DNA from: Bradyrhizobium sp. S69
GTDB taxonomy: Bacteria; Pseudomonadota; Alphaproteobacteria; Rhizobiales; Xanthobacteraceae
Direction: 5' to 3'
DNA length: 64,000 bases
Assembly (NCBI RefSeq): GCF_009766005.1
Contig: NZ_LMUK01000006.1
Span: 62,001-126,000 of the forward strand
Position 1 is the stretch's first letter, and the number at the start of each line of letters is the position of its first letter. The translations under genes were made by a program, and so were the position numbers. Of the stretch, positions 47,189-58,679 are shown piece by piece. The notes beneath the pieces were generated by a model. The model saw nothing but the letters and a program-made list of their open reading frames with translations, was not told the origin of the DNA and did not search any database.

Positions 47189-48376
47189 TTACTGCAACAC
47201 CTCGAACAAACCCGCCGCGCCCATGCCGCCGCCGACGCACATGGTGACGACCGCGTATTTCGCCTTGCGGCGGCGGCCTTCGATCAGCGCGTGACCGGTC
47301 AGCCGCGCGCCCGACATGCCGTAGGGGTGGCCGACCGAAATGGCGCCGCCATCGACGTTGATCTTCTCCGGATCGATGCCGAGCTTGTCGCGGCAATACA
47401 GCACCTGCACCGCGAAGGCTTCGTTCAGCTCCCACAGATCGATGTCGTCGATCTTCAGGCCATGACGCTTGAGCAGGCGCGGCACCGCGAACACCGGGCC
47501 GATGCCCATTTCGTCGGGCTCGCAGCCGGCGGAAACAAAACCGCGGAAGATGCCGAGCGGCTGCAAGCCGCGCTTCGAGGCTTCCTTGTCGCTCATGATC
47601 ACCGAGGCGCTGGCGCCGTCCGACAACTGGCTGGCATTGCCCGCGGTAATGGTGAAGCCGTCGCCACGCACCGGCTTCAGGCCGGCGAGGCCTTCGGCGG
47701 TGGTCTCGGGACGCGGGCCCTCGTCCTTGGACAGCGTGATGTCCTTGAAGGAAACTTCGCCGGTGGCCTTGTCGGTGACGCCCATCTTGGTGGTGATCGG
47801 GGCCAGTTCGTCGTTGAACTTGCCGCCCTGTTGGGCTGCCGCGGTGCGGCGCTGGCTCTCCAGCGAATATTCGTCCTGGCGCTCGCGCGAAATGCCGTAG
47901 CGCTTGGACACGATTTCGGCGGTGTCGATCATCGGCATGTAGACATCGCCCTTGATCAGCAGGAGCGCCGGATCCTGGGTGTGGAACTTGTTGGCGTGAT
48001 CGTTCTGCACCAGGCTGATCGATTCGCCGCCGCCGCCGACCGCGATCTCGACGCCGTCGAAGATCACCGAACGCGCCGCGAGCGCGATCGCCTGCAAGCC
48101 CGAGGCGCATTGCCGGTCGATGGTGGTGCCGCCGACCGTGACGGGAAGCCCTGCGCGCAACAACGCCTTGCGGGCGATGTTGCCGCCGGTCGATCCCTGC
48201 TGGAGGGCCGCGCCCATCACCACGTCTTCGACTTCCTTGGGATCGACCTTGGCGCGGGCGACCGCCTCGCCGATGGCATGGCCCAACAACGTGGCACCTT
48301 CGGTGGCGTTGAGCGCGCCGCGATAGGCCTTGCCGATCGGGGTGCGGGCGGTGGAAACGATAACGGCGTCGGTCAT
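47189..48376 (-). CDS. pimB: Acetyl-CoA acyltransferase (beta-ketothiolase)
   Basis: This 395-residue thiolase cleaves 3-ketoacyl-CoA with CoA. The nucleophile is Cys90 in '[16 protein letters not shown]'; the His loop is '[18 protein letters not shown]' and the second Cys is in '[16 protein letters not shown]'. Length is standard. The start overlaps the pimA stop by four bases (ATGA). It would catalyse the last step of dicarboxyl-CoA beta-oxidation. Confidence 0.92.
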   Translation of the reverse strand: MTDAVIVSTARTPIGKAYRGALNATEGATLLGHAIGEAVARAKVDPKEVEDVVMGAALQQGSTGGNIARKALLRAGLPVTVGGTTIDRQCASGLQAIALAARSVIFDGVEIAVGGGGESISLVQNDHANKFHTQDPALLLIKGDVYMPMIDTAEIVSKRYGISRERQDEYSLESQRRTAAAQQGGKFNDELAPITTKMGVTDKATGEVSFKDITLSKDEGPRPETTAEGLAGLKPVRGDGFTITAGNASQLSDGASASVIMSDKEASKRGLQPLGIFRGFVSAGCEPDEMGIGPVFAVPRLLKRHGLKIDDIDLWELNEAFAVQVLYCRDKLGIDPEKINVDGGAISVGHPYGMSGARLTGHALIEGRRRKAKYAVVTMCVGGGMGAAGLFEVLQ

Positions 48377-50067
48377 AGGCGACCTCCTGTTGCGAGTTGT
48401 TGTTGGGGTTGGACGGATGGCGGTGTTGGTTTCTGCTGGCTGCGCAGTTCGTGGCGCGACAGCTTGCCGACCGGGGTGCGCGGCAATTCGTCGACGAAAT
48501 CGAGCGCCGCCGGAATTTCGTGCTTGCCGAGCTTGCCGGTGAGGAAAGCCTTGAGTTCTTCCAGCGCGAACGGTTGTGCGCCGGCGCGCAATTTGACGAA
48601 GGCCTTGGCCGCCTCACCGCGGTAATCGTCGGGAATGCCGATCACGATCACCTCTTGCACCGCCGGGTGGGTGTAGATCGCCTGCTCAATCATCTGCGGA
48701 TAAACATTGAAGCCGCCGGAGATGATCATGTCCTTCTTGCGATCGACCAGGAAGAAATAGCCGTCGGCATCCATGTAGCCGATATCGCCGGTGAGGAAGC
48801 GGTCGCCGACAAAGGCCTCCGCGGTTTCCTTCGCCCGGTTCCAGTAGCCCTTGGTCACGTTCGGACCACGAATCCGGATTTCACCGACCTCGCCCACCGG
48901 CATGATTTGCTTCGGGTCGTCCAGCGAGACCACGTCGAGTTCGATGCCGGGCAGCATCAGCCCGATCGAGCCCGGTTTGTCCGGGCCTTCCGCCGGATGA
49001 CCGGTGCCGGGCGAGCAGGTCTCGGTCATGCCCCAGCCGCTCTTGAGCTTCATCTTGGTCTTGCGCTCGAAGATGCGTGCGACTTCCACCGGCAGCGGCG
49101 CGCCGCCCGATCCGGCAAGCGCCAGCGAGGAAAGGTCGCGGCTTTCGAGATCCGGCAGGGCCGCGATCGCGATCCACATCGTGGGAACGCCGGGGAAGGC
49201 GGTCGCGCGCTTGACCTCGATGTCGCGCATCACCGCCTCGACCTCGAAGCGCTGGTGCAGCGAGATCAGGTCGCCGGCCTCGAGACTCCGCAGCAGGATC
49301 ACGGTCAGCGCATAGATATGAAACAGCGGCAGCACGCAGATCACGCGCTCGATCGTGTTGCGCTCGGCGCGGCTCTTCTTGCCCCAGACGTCGTAGATCG
49401 ACACCGCCGCCGTCAGATTGCCATGGCTGAGCATCGCGCCTTTGGGCAGTCCGGTGGTGCCGCCGGTATATTGCAGCAGCGCGACGTCATCGACATCGAT
49501 CGCCGGCCATCGCTCCGGCTTGGCCGCGCCCGCGGCGAATTGGCTGAAGGTCACGATCGCGGGATTATCCGGCAGCGCCGTTTGTGGCGTGCCGACCTTG
49601 CCCCAATGGTCGTCCTCGCACACGATCAGCCGGTCGAGCAGGCCCTTGTCGAGGAACTTTAAGGCCGTCGGCAGCAGCCCCGAGAGATTGGAAGTGACCA
49701 GCACGCGCGCGCCGGAATCCGACAGCTTGTGCGACAGCGCGATCTCGCCGTCGAGCGGCGACAGATGCACCACGCGCGCACCGGCCTTCAGCGCACCGAA
49801 GAAATTGACCGGATGATCCGGCGTGTTGCCGAGAAACAGCGCGACCGATTGGTCCCGGCCATAGCCGGCGCGCAGCAAGGCCGCCGCCGCGGTCTCGGCC
49901 AAAGCGGCCAGTTCGCCGTAGCTGATCGCCCGGTCGCGAAATTCAATCGCCGGCCGCGCGGCGTAGGACGCTGCCGCGGTCGACAGCAGATCCGGCAGCG
50001 TCCCGCGCGCGATCGCATCGTCCCAACGGACGCCTTCCGGATAGAACTGTTCGCCGGGATGGGTCAT
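48373..50067 (-). CDS. pimA: Acyl-CoA ligase (pimeloyl-CoA / dicarboxylic acid type)
   Basis: This 564-residue ANL-superfamily ligase activates a carboxylic acid with ATP and CoA. The AMP-binding P-loop is '[20 protein letters not shown]', the second motif '[20 protein letters not shown]', and the hinge to the C-terminal domain is '[20 protein letters not shown]'. The catalytic Lys region 'GKLSRHELR' is at the end. Gene order next to pimF and pimB supports PimA, which in R. palustris prefers C6-C14 di- and monocarboxylic acids as I recall. Confidence 0.9.
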   Translation of the reverse strand: MTHPGEQFYPEGVRWDDAIARGTLPDLLSTAAASYAARPAIEFRDRAISYGELAALAETAAAALLRAGYGRDQSVALFLGNTPDHPVNFFGALKAGARVVHLSPLDGEIALSHKLSDSGARVLVTSNLSGLLPTALKFLDKGLLDRLIVCEDDHWGKVGTPQTALPDNPAIVTFSQFAAGAAKPERWPAIDVDDVALLQYTGGTTGLPKGAMLSHGNLTAAVSIYDVWGKKSRAERNTIERVICVLPLFHIYALTVILLRSLEAGDLISLHQRFEVEAVMRDIEVKRATAFPGVPTMWIAIAALPDLESRDLSSLALAGSGGAPLPVEVARIFERKTKMKLKSGWGMTETCSPGTGHPAEGPDKPGSIGLMLPGIELDVVSLDDPKQIMPVGEVGEIRIRGPNVTKGYWNRAKETAEAFVGDRFLTGDIGYMDADGYFFLVDRKKDMIISGGFNVYPQMIEQAIYTHPAVQEVIVIGIPDDYRGEAAKAFVKLRAGAQPFALEELKAFLTGKLGKHEIPAALDFVDELPRTPVGKLSRHELRSQQKPTPPSVQPQQQLATGGRL

Positions 50068-50107
50068 GGATGATCTTCACACAGTGAGGCGAGCGCGGCG
50101 TTGTGTA

Positions 50108-50207
50108 CTCCCCTCCCCCTTGCGGGGAGGGGTCGGGGGTGGGGGTCTCCAAGCACTGAGCTTGTGGTACCCCCCACCCCGACCCTCCCCCGCAAGGGGG
50201 GAGGGAG
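50108..50207. repeat. Family D inverted-repeat element, copy 3
   Basis: The left arm 50108-50146 begins CTCCCCTCCCCCTTGCGGGG and the right arm 50169-50207 is its near-perfect complement, with a short loop. It lies in the pimF/pimA gap. Confidence 0.92.
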
Positions 50208-50239
50208 CAGAGAGACCGCGCCCATCGCGCTAACTTCCA

Positions 50240-52333
<2,094 letters not shown>

Positions 52334-52385
52334 GATACTCTCCTTGGATGATCTTGTTCTTGATCTATTTCGATCGATTTCGCAC

Positions 52386-52404
52386 TGCGGAATTTAATTC
52401 CACA
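52386..52404. promoter_or_regulatory. Near-perfect palindromic operator, candidate IclR site
   Basis: GGAATT-T-AATTCC (52389-52401) is a perfect palindrome, and with flanks TGC...ACA it extends to 19 bases with a single mismatched pair. It lies in the 132-base divergent gap between pimF and the IclR gene. Shape and sequence resemble known IclR-family operators of the GGAAAT-N-ATTTCC kind. Confidence 0.65.
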
Positions 52405-52465
52405 TCTTGACATGGAGGGTTATTTTGAAGCACGTCGCTTGTCAACGAAGTCCGCATGGCAGGAA

Positions 52466-53332
52466 ATGAAGCGTCCAGGCAAGAGAGTGGCGACCGATCG
52501 CAGCTTCGTCGTCGCGCTTTCCCGCGGCCTTGATGTGTTGCGCGCATTTCATCCCAACGACGGGCTTCTTGGCAATCAAGAGATCGCGGCCCGTACCAAC
52601 TTGCCAAAGCCGACCGTTTCCCGGCTGACCTATACTTTGACCAAGCTCGGTTATCTTACACCGGTTCCACGGTTCGAGAAGTATCAACTGGCGCCATCAG
52701 CGATGTCGCTGGGGTATGCCGCGCTTGCAAACCTCGGCGTTCGGCATTTGTCCGAATCCTACCGGGATCAGGTCATGCGCGCGACCGGCGGCGCCGTCGC
52801 GGTCGGGGGCCGCGACCGCCTCAGCATGATTTATTTCGGCCAAAGCCGCAGCGAGCTGACACTGGGCGTTCAACTGGACGTCGGCTCGCGAATTCCGATT
52901 GCAACCACCGCGATGGGCCGGGCGTTTATTTGGGCATTGCCGAACGAGGAGCGTGCCTCATTATTGCGCGAACTGCGTGAGCACTATGGCAGCCGCTGGC
53001 CGCGGATGCGCGACGGCATCGAGCGCTCCGGCGAAACCGTGGCGAAATACGGCTTTGCGATCTCGGCCGGCGAGTGGCAGGACGACGTCGCCGCCGTCGG
53101 CGTCGCTCTGAAGCTCACCGACGGAACGGGACCCTACGCCTTCAATTGTGGCGCACCGGCATTCCGTTTTACGGAAGATCGATTGCGCGGCGATATTGGA
53201 CCTCGCCTCGTGGCGATGGTAAGGAACATCGAAGCGGCGCTGGGCAGCGTGCCGGCACAATCAAAAAAACCAGAAAACAAAAAGGTTAAAGCAGGAGGGA
53301 AGGTTGCACGTGTGGTCGAGGGGATCAGATAA
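52466..53332 (+). CDS. IclR-family transcriptional regulator of the pim region
   Basis: This 288-residue protein has an N-terminal winged helix-turn-helix ('NQEIAARTNLPKPTVSRLTY', then 'LTKLGYLTPVPRFEKYQL') and the IclR effector domain ('SRIPIATTAMGRAFIWALPN', 'YGFAISAGEWQDDVAAVGVA'). A Lys-rich tail ends the protein. The start is uncertain: ATG 52412 would add 18 residues but sits directly after the palindrome without a ribosome site. Divergent from pimF and upstream of the liv genes, so it probably controls one or both in response to a carboxylic acid or CoA ester. Confidence 0.9.
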   Translation: MKRPGKRVATDRSFVVALSRGLDVLRAFHPNDGLLGNQEIAARTNLPKPTVSRLTYTLTKLGYLTPVPRFEKYQLAPSAMSLGYAALANLGVRHLSESYRDQVMRATGGAVAVGGRDRLSMIYFGQSRSELTLGVQLDVGSRIPIATTAMGRAFIWALPNEERASLLRELREHYGSRWPRMRDGIERSGETVAKYGFAISAGEWQDDVAAVGVALKLTDGTGPYAFNCGAPAFRFTEDRLRGDIGPRLVAMVRNIEAALGSVPAQSKKPENKKVKAGGKVARVVEGIR

Positions 53333-53401
53333 CCAGCATCGTGATGACCGGCGAACGGGTTTGCGCGGTCATTGCCGCCGAGCATCGTTGGGCGGCACGC
53401 C

Positions 53402-54211
53402 ATGATGCAGGCACAGCTCGCGCAGGTACCGGCCGGATCGGCCGCTCCCCTGCTCGCGGTTCGCGACGTCAGCGTCGTGTTCGGCGGCATCGTCGCGTTG
53501 AACGGCGTGTCCTTTGACATGCACCAGGGCCAGATTCTCGGCCTGATCGGGCCGAACGGCGCCGGCAAGACCACCCTCTTTAATTGCCTCTCCAGGCTCT
53601 ACCAGCCGAGCGCCGGCGACATCCTGATGGACGGCGAGAGCATCCTGAAGCGACCGCCGCACCGGATCGCCGAAATCGGCATCGGCCGCACCTTCCAGAA
53701 CGTCGCGTTGTTCGCCAATCTGTCGGTGCTCGACAACGTCCGGGTCGGCACCCACGCCCGCACCAACAGCGACATCGTCAGCGACTCGCTGCGACTGCCC
53801 TGGGTGCGTCGCGGCGAGGCCAACCTCAACAAGCACGTGCACGAGATCCTCGGCTATCTCGACCTCGAGGACGTCGCCCATGTCACGGTTTCAGGCCTGC
53901 CGTTCGGCACCCAGAAGCGCGTCGAACTGGCGCGCGCGCTGGCGGCCGATCCCAAGATCCTGCTGCTCGACGAACCGGCCGGCGGCCTCAACCATGAGGA
54001 AGTCTATGTGCTCGGCGACCTCATTCGCAAAATTCGCGACGAGCGCAAGATGACGGTGCTGCTGGTCGAGCATCACATGGGCCTCGTGATGTCGATCGCC
54101 GACCATGTGGTGGCGTTGAACTTCGGCAAGAAGCTCGCCGAGGGAACGCCGGCGCAGGTGCAATCCGACCCCGCCGTCATCAAGGCCTATCTGGGGAGCA
54201 AGGACCAATGA
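53402..54211 (+). CDS. livG: Branched-chain-type ABC transporter ATPase LivG
   Basis: This 269-residue ATP-binding protein of the LivG group has Walker A GPNGAGKT in 'GLIGPNGAGKTTLFNCLSRL', the Q-loop 'IGRTFQNVALFANLSVLDNV', and Walker B 'ILLLDEPAGGLNHEE'. The ABC signature is degenerate: 'VSGLPFGTQKRVELARAL' in place of LSGGQ, as is usual for LivG. ATG 53402 (another at 53405) is used. The stop overlaps livF by four bases. Confidence 0.95.
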   Translation: MMQAQLAQVPAGSAAPLLAVRDVSVVFGGIVALNGVSFDMHQGQILGLIGPNGAGKTTLFNCLSRLYQPSAGDILMDGESILKRPPHRIAEIGIGRTFQNVALFANLSVLDNVRVGTHARTNSDIVSDSLRLPWVRRGEANLNKHVHEILGYLDLEDVAHVTVSGLPFGTQKRVELARALAADPKILLLDEPAGGLNHEEVYVLGDLIRKIRDERKMTVLLVEHHMGLVMSIADHVVALNFGKKLAEGTPAQVQSDPAVIKAYLGSKDQ

Positions 54212-54921
54212 CGGCGATGCTCAACGTCAGGGATCTGCGCGCCTATTACGGCCAGGTCCAGGCGCTTCACGGCCTCGAATTCGACCTCAACGAGGGCAGC
54301 CTGACCACGCTGCTCGGCGCCAACGGCGCCGGCAAGACCACCACCCTGCGCGCGATCTGCAACATGGTGCGCTCGACCGGCTCGATCGAATTCGAGGGCA
54401 AGCCGCTGTCAGGGCGTTCGACCGAAAACATCGTGCGGCTGGGGATTGCCCATGTGCCGCAGGGCCGTGGCACCTTCACCACCATGACGGTCGAGGAAAA
54501 CCTGCAGCTCGGCGCCATCACGCGGAAAGATTCCGCTGCGATCGTGTCCGACATCGAGCGCATGTACGACCATTTTCCGGTGCTCAAGCAGCGCCACACC
54601 CAGCAGGCCGGCACGCTCTCGGGCGGCGAACAGCAGATGCTCGCGGTCGCCCGCGCGCTGATGCTGCGCCCCCGGCTGATGTTGCTCGACGAACCGTCAT
54701 TCGGCCTCGCGCCGCTGATCGTCCGCGACCTGTTCCGCATCCTCAGCAAGATCAACCGCGAGGACAAGGTCTCGATCCTGGTGGTGGAACAGAACGCGCA
54801 ACTGGCGCTGGAGCTTGCCGACAAGGCCTATGTCATCGAGACTGGCCGCATCGTGATGTCGGGCAGCGCCAGCGAAATAGCGAACAACGAAGACGTCCGT
54901 AAATCCTATCTGGGTTATTGA
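54208..54921 (+). CDS. livF: Branched-chain-type ABC transporter ATPase LivF
   Basis: This 237-residue second ATPase has Walker A GANGAGKT, the Q-loop 'LGIAHVPQGRGTFTTMTVEE', the signature 'TLSGGEQQMLAVARALMLRP' and Walker B 'LMLLDEPSFGLAPLIV'. It starts inside the livG stop codon (ATGA) and forms a heterodimer with LivG. Confidence 0.95.
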   Translation: MTAMLNVRDLRAYYGQVQALHGLEFDLNEGSLTTLLGANGAGKTTTLRAICNMVRSTGSIEFEGKPLSGRSTENIVRLGIAHVPQGRGTFTTMTVEENLQLGAITRKDSAAIVSDIERMYDHFPVLKQRHTQQAGTLSGGEQQMLAVARALMLRPRLMLLDEPSFGLAPLIVRDLFRILSKINREDKVSILVVEQNAQLALELADKAYVIETGRIVMSGSASEIANNEDVRKSYLGY

Positions 54922-54933
54922 GAGAACGCGGTC

Positions 54934-55812
54934 ATGGAGCTCTTTACCAACCAAGTCCTGGCTGGCATCGCCACCGGCGCGATCTATGCCTGCATGGCGC
55001 TCGCCGTGGTCATGATCTACCAGGCGATCGATCATCTCAATTTCGCGCAAGGCGAAATGGCGATGTTCTCGACCTTCATCGCCTGGCAGTTGATGCAATG
55101 GGGGGTACCCTATTGGGGCGCCTTCTTGCTTACGCTGGCATTTTCCTTCGCCGGCGGCATCGCGATCGAGCGGCTGTTGTTCAAGCCGCTGGCGAAAGCG
55201 CCGATCCTGACCAACGTCGCCGGCTTCATCGCGCTATATGCCATCATCAACAGCTTCGCCGGCCTGATCTGGGACTTCACGATCAAGCAATTTCCGACCC
55301 CGTTCGGCTCCTCGCCGTTTCTCGGCAGCCAGCTGATCTCGACCCATCAGGCCGGCATGATCGGCGTGACGATGATATTGCTCGTCCTGCTGTTCTTCTT
55401 CTTCCGCTTCACCCGGATCGGACTTGCGATGCGCGCCGCCGCGGCGATGCCTGAATCGGCCCGGCTGGTCGGCATCAATACCTCATGGATGATCGCGCTC
55501 GGCTGGGGCATGGCGGCTGCGATCGGCTCGATCGCCGGCATGATGATCGCGCCTGTGGTGTTCCTCGAGCCGAACATGATGCTGGGTGTCCTGATTTATG
55601 GATTTGCCGCCGCCGTGCTCGGCGGCCTGACCAGCCCGTTCGGCGCGGTGGTCGGTGGATTCCTGGTCGGCATCTTCGAAAATCTCGCCGGGACCTACAT
55701 TCCCGGCATCGGCAATGAATTGAAGCTGCCGATCGCGCTGGCGCTGATCATCGTCGTATTGGTCGTCAAACCGGCGGGCCTGTTCGGCCGGCCCATCGTG
55801 AAGCGAGTTTGA
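54934..55812 (+). CDS. livH: Branched-chain-type ABC transporter permease LivH
   Basis: This 292-residue inner-membrane permease has 'LAGIATGAIYACMALAVVMI' and the conserved 'IDHLNFAQGEMAMFSTFIAW' at the N-terminus, and the cytoplasmic loop 'GLAMRAAAAMPESARLVGIN'. About eight membrane segments are apparent. livM follows after a single base. Confidence 0.95.
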   Translation: MELFTNQVLAGIATGAIYACMALAVVMIYQAIDHLNFAQGEMAMFSTFIAWQLMQWGVPYWGAFLLTLAFSFAGGIAIERLLFKPLAKAPILTNVAGFIALYAIINSFAGLIWDFTIKQFPTPFGSSPFLGSQLISTHQAGMIGVTMILLVLLFFFFRFTRIGLAMRAAAAMPESARLVGINTSWMIALGWGMAAAIGSIAGMMIAPVVFLEPNMMLGVLIYGFAAAVLGGLTSPFGAVVGGFLVGIFENLAGTYIPGIGNELKLPIALALIIVVLVVKPAGLFGRPIVKRV

Positions 55813-55813
55813 T

Positions 55814-56860
55814 ATGAGCACAGTCCAGGAAGTCGTCACCGAAGCGCCGGCGATCGAGGCCGTTCCCAAGAAGGCCATGACGCTCGGCTACGGGACATCG
55901 TTGGCGGTGCTGGCGCTGCTGATCTTGGTGCCACTGTTCGTCAAGAACTTCATCATCTTCCAGTTGACGATGCTCTTGATCTACGCGCTCGCGGTGATGG
56001 CGCTGAACATCCTGACCGGCGGCAGCGGGCAATTCTCGCTGGGCCAAAGCGCGTTCTACGCGGTCGGCGCCTACACCTCGGCGATCCTGATGGAACACGG
56101 CAATATCAACTACGCGCTGACCTTGCCGGTCTCCGGCATCGTCTGCTTCGGCTTCGGATATCTGTTCGGCAAGCCGGCGCTGCGGCTGTCCGGCGTCTAT
56201 CTGGCACTGGCGACCTTTGCTCTCGCCACCGCGATGCCGCAGCTGCTCAAGCTCGGGGTGTTCGAGCCCTGGACCGGCGGCGTGCAGGGCCTGGTGGTGA
56301 CCAAGCCCGACGCGCCGTCTTTCGTCTCTTCGATATGGTCGGTTTTTTCCGGCCGGGCGATGTCGCAGGACATGTGGCTGTATTACTTCACGCTCGCGGT
56401 CTCGATCGGGATCTATGTCGCGTCGGTCAATCTGCTGCGGTCGCGCTCGGGCCGCGCCTTCATGGCGATCCGCGACAACGAGATCGCGGCGTCGGCGATG
56501 GGCGTCGATGTCGCGCTGTACAAGACGCTGGCGTTCGGCGTCTCGGCCGGCATCACCGGCGTCGCGGGCGCGCTGGGTGCCATCGCGGTGCAGTTCGTCG
56601 CGCCCGACAGCTACACCATCACGCTGGCGATCTCGCTGTTTCTCGGCATGGTGGTCGGCGGCGTCGGATGGTTGCCCGGGTCGATCGTGGGTTCGGCGTT
56701 CATCATCTTCGTCCCCAACATCGCGGAGGGAATCTCCAAGGGGCTGTCCGGCGCAGTGTTCGGCATCCTTTTGTTCGTCGTCATCTTCCTGGTGCCGCAC
56801 GGAGCACGGCAGGTTGCGGTGATTGCCCAGCAATTGATCGGCAAACTCAGGAAGAGCTAG
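55814..56860 (+). CDS. livM: Branched-chain-type ABC transporter permease LivM
   Basis: This 348-residue permease partner of LivH carries an N-terminal cytoplasmic extension of about 30 residues, then membrane segments with 'GGSGQFSLGQSAFYAVGAYT', the loop 'RSGRAFMAIRDNEIAASAMG' and 'GMVVGGVGWLPGSIVGSAFI'. It is the last membrane component; two binding-protein genes follow. Confidence 0.95.
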   Translation: MSTVQEVVTEAPAIEAVPKKAMTLGYGTSLAVLALLILVPLFVKNFIIFQLTMLLIYALAVMALNILTGGSGQFSLGQSAFYAVGAYTSAILMEHGNINYALTLPVSGIVCFGFGYLFGKPALRLSGVYLALATFALATAMPQLLKLGVFEPWTGGVQGLVVTKPDAPSFVSSIWSVFSGRAMSQDMWLYYFTLAVSIGIYVASVNLLRSRSGRAFMAIRDNEIAASAMGVDVALYKTLAFGVSAGITGVAGALGAIAVQFVAPDSYTITLAISLFLGMVVGGVGWLPGSIVGSAFIIFVPNIAEGISKGLSGAVFGILLFVVIFLVPHGARQVAVIAQQLIGKLRKS

Positions 56861-56873
56861 AAACGGCGTTTGC

Positions 56874-56948
56874 CGTCATCGCGAGCCACCGCGCCGCGCG
56901 AGCCAATGGGCCGTGGCAACGCGGGCCTAACGGTTGCTCGCCATGACG
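56874..56948. repeat. Family E-like inverted repeat, variant
   Basis: CGTCATCGCGAGCCACC at the left pairs imperfectly with GGTTGCTCGCCATGACG at the right. The outer ends match family E but the inner arms differ. It lies 14 bases after livM. Confidence 0.65.
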
Positions 56949-56976
56949 AGGACAATTTCGGCGCGGGTTCGGCTCA

Positions 56977-57023
56977 GAAGTTCTCTTCACGGGCTCGCGA
57001 CAGACAGCAACGAAGAGAACTTC
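56977..57023 (+). promoter_or_regulatory. Perfect 12-bp inverted repeat before the first binding protein
   Basis: GAAGTTCTCTTC (56977-56988) and GAAGAGAACTTC (57012-57023) are exact complements with a 23-base loop, ending 21 bases before the start codon. There is no T run. It could be an operator or an RNA structure that raises binding-protein expression over the permease genes. Confidence 0.55.
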
Positions 57024-57044
57024 CGGTCCGTTACCTGAGGAAAC

Positions 57045-58280
57045 ATGATGCTATCTCGACAAAAATTACGTATCGCCGCGTTCTCGACGGCGGTCATCGC
57101 TTTCGCGGCCACCAGCGGTGGTGCACTCGCCCAAAAGAAATACGACACCGGCGCGACCGATACCGAGATCAAGCTCGGCAATATCATGCCCTATAGCGGT
57201 CCGGCGTCGGCCTACGGCGTGATCGGCAAGATCGAAGACGCCTACTTCAAGATGATCAACGAGCAGGGCGGCATCAATGGCCGCAAGATCAATTTCATCA
57301 GCTACGACGACAGCTACAGCCCGCCGAAGGCGGTCGAGCAGGCGCGCAAGCTGGTGGAGAGCGACGAAGTCCTGCTGCTGTTCGGCCCGCTCGGCACACC
57401 GTCGAACTCGGCGATCCAGAAATACGCCAACTCCAAGAAGGTGCCGCAGCTATTCGTTGCGACCGGCGCCACCAAGTTCGGCGACTACAAGGATTTTCCC
57501 TGGACCATGGGCTGGCAGCCGCCCTACCAGAGCGAAGGCCGCATCTACGCGAAATATCTCCTGAAGGAGAAGCCGGACGCCAAGGTCGCGATCATGTACC
57601 AGAACGACGATTTCGGTAAGGATCTGCTGAAGGGCCTCAAGGACGGTCTCGGCGACAAGGCGGCGTCGATGATCGTGGCCGAGGAAAGCTACGAGGTTTC
57701 CGAGCCGACCATCGACTCCCACATCGTCAAGCTGAAATCCTCCGGCGCCGACGTCTATTTCAGCATGACCACGCCGAAATTCTCCGCCCAGAGCATCAAG
57801 AAGGTCGCCGAGATCGGCTGGAAGCCGATGTACTTCCAGAGCAATGTCGGCGCCTCCGTCGGCTCGGTGCTGCAGCCGGCCGGCTTTGAGAACGCACAAG
57901 GCATTCTCTCGGCGGCTTACGCCAAGGACGGCGCCGATTCGCAATGGGACAACGACGAGGGCATGAAGAAATTCTACGCCTTCCTCGCCAAATATGCGCC
58001 GGAGGCCAACAAGGCCGACGGCTCCGTGGTGTTCGGCTATGGCCAGGCCCAGACCATGGTTCAGGTGCTGAAGCAGGCCGGCGATGACCTGACCCGCGAG
58101 AACGTCATGAAGCAGGCCGCGAGCCTCAAGGACTTCACGCCCGACACCTTGCTGCCGGGCGTCAAGATCAATACCAGCGCGACCGATTTCTATCCGGTCG
58201 AACAGCTTCAGATGATGCGGTTCAAGGACCAGAAGTGGGAACTGTTCGGCCCCGTCATCAGCGGCGACGTCGGCGGCTAA
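57045..58280 (+). CDS. Liv-type periplasmic binding protein, copy 1
   Basis: This 411-residue type I periplasmic binding protein (LivK/HbpA-like) has a signal peptide ending near residue 30 ('ATSGGALA'), then 'TDTEIKLGNIMPYSGPASAY' and 'ISYDDSYSPPKAVEQARKLV'. It is very similar to the protein at 58680, an evident tandem duplication. Being next to livM it should serve the LivGFHM transporter. Relatives near pim genes in R. palustris are thought to bind organic or fatty acids rather than amino acids; that is recollection plus inference. Confidence 0.92.
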   Translation: MMLSRQKLRIAAFSTAVIAFAATSGGALAQKKYDTGATDTEIKLGNIMPYSGPASAYGVIGKIEDAYFKMINEQGGINGRKINFISYDDSYSPPKAVEQARKLVESDEVLLLFGPLGTPSNSAIQKYANSKKVPQLFVATGATKFGDYKDFPWTMGWQPPYQSEGRIYAKYLLKEKPDAKVAIMYQNDDFGKDLLKGLKDGLGDKAASMIVAEESYEVSEPTIDSHIVKLKSSGADVYFSMTTPKFSAQSIKKVAEIGWKPMYFQSNVGASVGSVLQPAGFENAQGILSAAYAKDGADSQWDNDEGMKKFYAFLAKYAPEANKADGSVVFGYGQAQTMVQVLKQAGDDLTRENVMKQAASLKDFTPDTLLPGVKINTSATDFYPVEQLQMMRFKDQKWELFGPVISGDVGG

Positions 58281-58324
58281 CGCTCACCACTACCCGCTAG
58301 AGCGGCTGTGAAGCTAATCTCGTA

Positions 58325-58435
58325 CGTCATCCTGAGGTGCTCGCCGTCTTCGGCGAGCCTCGAAGGATGGCTGCGGGCACAGCGCTGAACAGCATCCTTC
58401 GAGACGCGGCCAAAAGGCCGCTCCTCAGGATGACG
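58325..58435. repeat. Family C inverted-repeat element, copy 2
   Basis: CGTCATCCTGAGGTGC...CCTCGAAGGATGGCTGCGG at the left and CATCCTTCGAG...CTCCTCAGGATGACG at the right. It lies 44 bases after the first binding protein and before that gene's terminator. Confidence 0.9.
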
Positions 58436-58546
58436 GTTCCGGTGTGTCCCCGCGAGAGCGGGGCGAGGAGCGAAGGGGCGCCAGCGCTGCTCTCCAGCGG
58501 GTTCAAATTAGGTCAGTGACCACGACCTAAACCTCGACTAAATAAC

Positions 58547-58578
58547 GCCCCCTGCGACCTCGTCGCGGGGGGCTTTTT
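58547..58578 (+). terminator. Intrinsic terminator between the two binding-protein genes
   Basis: A 12-bp stem (58547-58558 with 58562-58573, one T-G pair) with a 3-base loop is followed by five T. A second hairpin, TTAGGTC (58508-58514) with GACCTAA (58524-58530), lies just before it. The second binding protein therefore probably has its own promoter between 58579 and 58679. Confidence 0.9.
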
Positions 58579-58679
58579 GTTGATGGGGTTCCCGCAAGGG
58601 TATTGAATGGCCAGAGGGGCGCAACAAGCGATCCCCGTCAAAAAAATCGACACATCACCGCGATCCCAAGGAGATCAAA

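Noticed and set aside
58440-58530. A GGTTCAAAT segment resembling a tRNA T-arm
   Set aside because: No acceptor, D or anticodon stem can be folded around it; it is part of two simple hairpins before a terminator.
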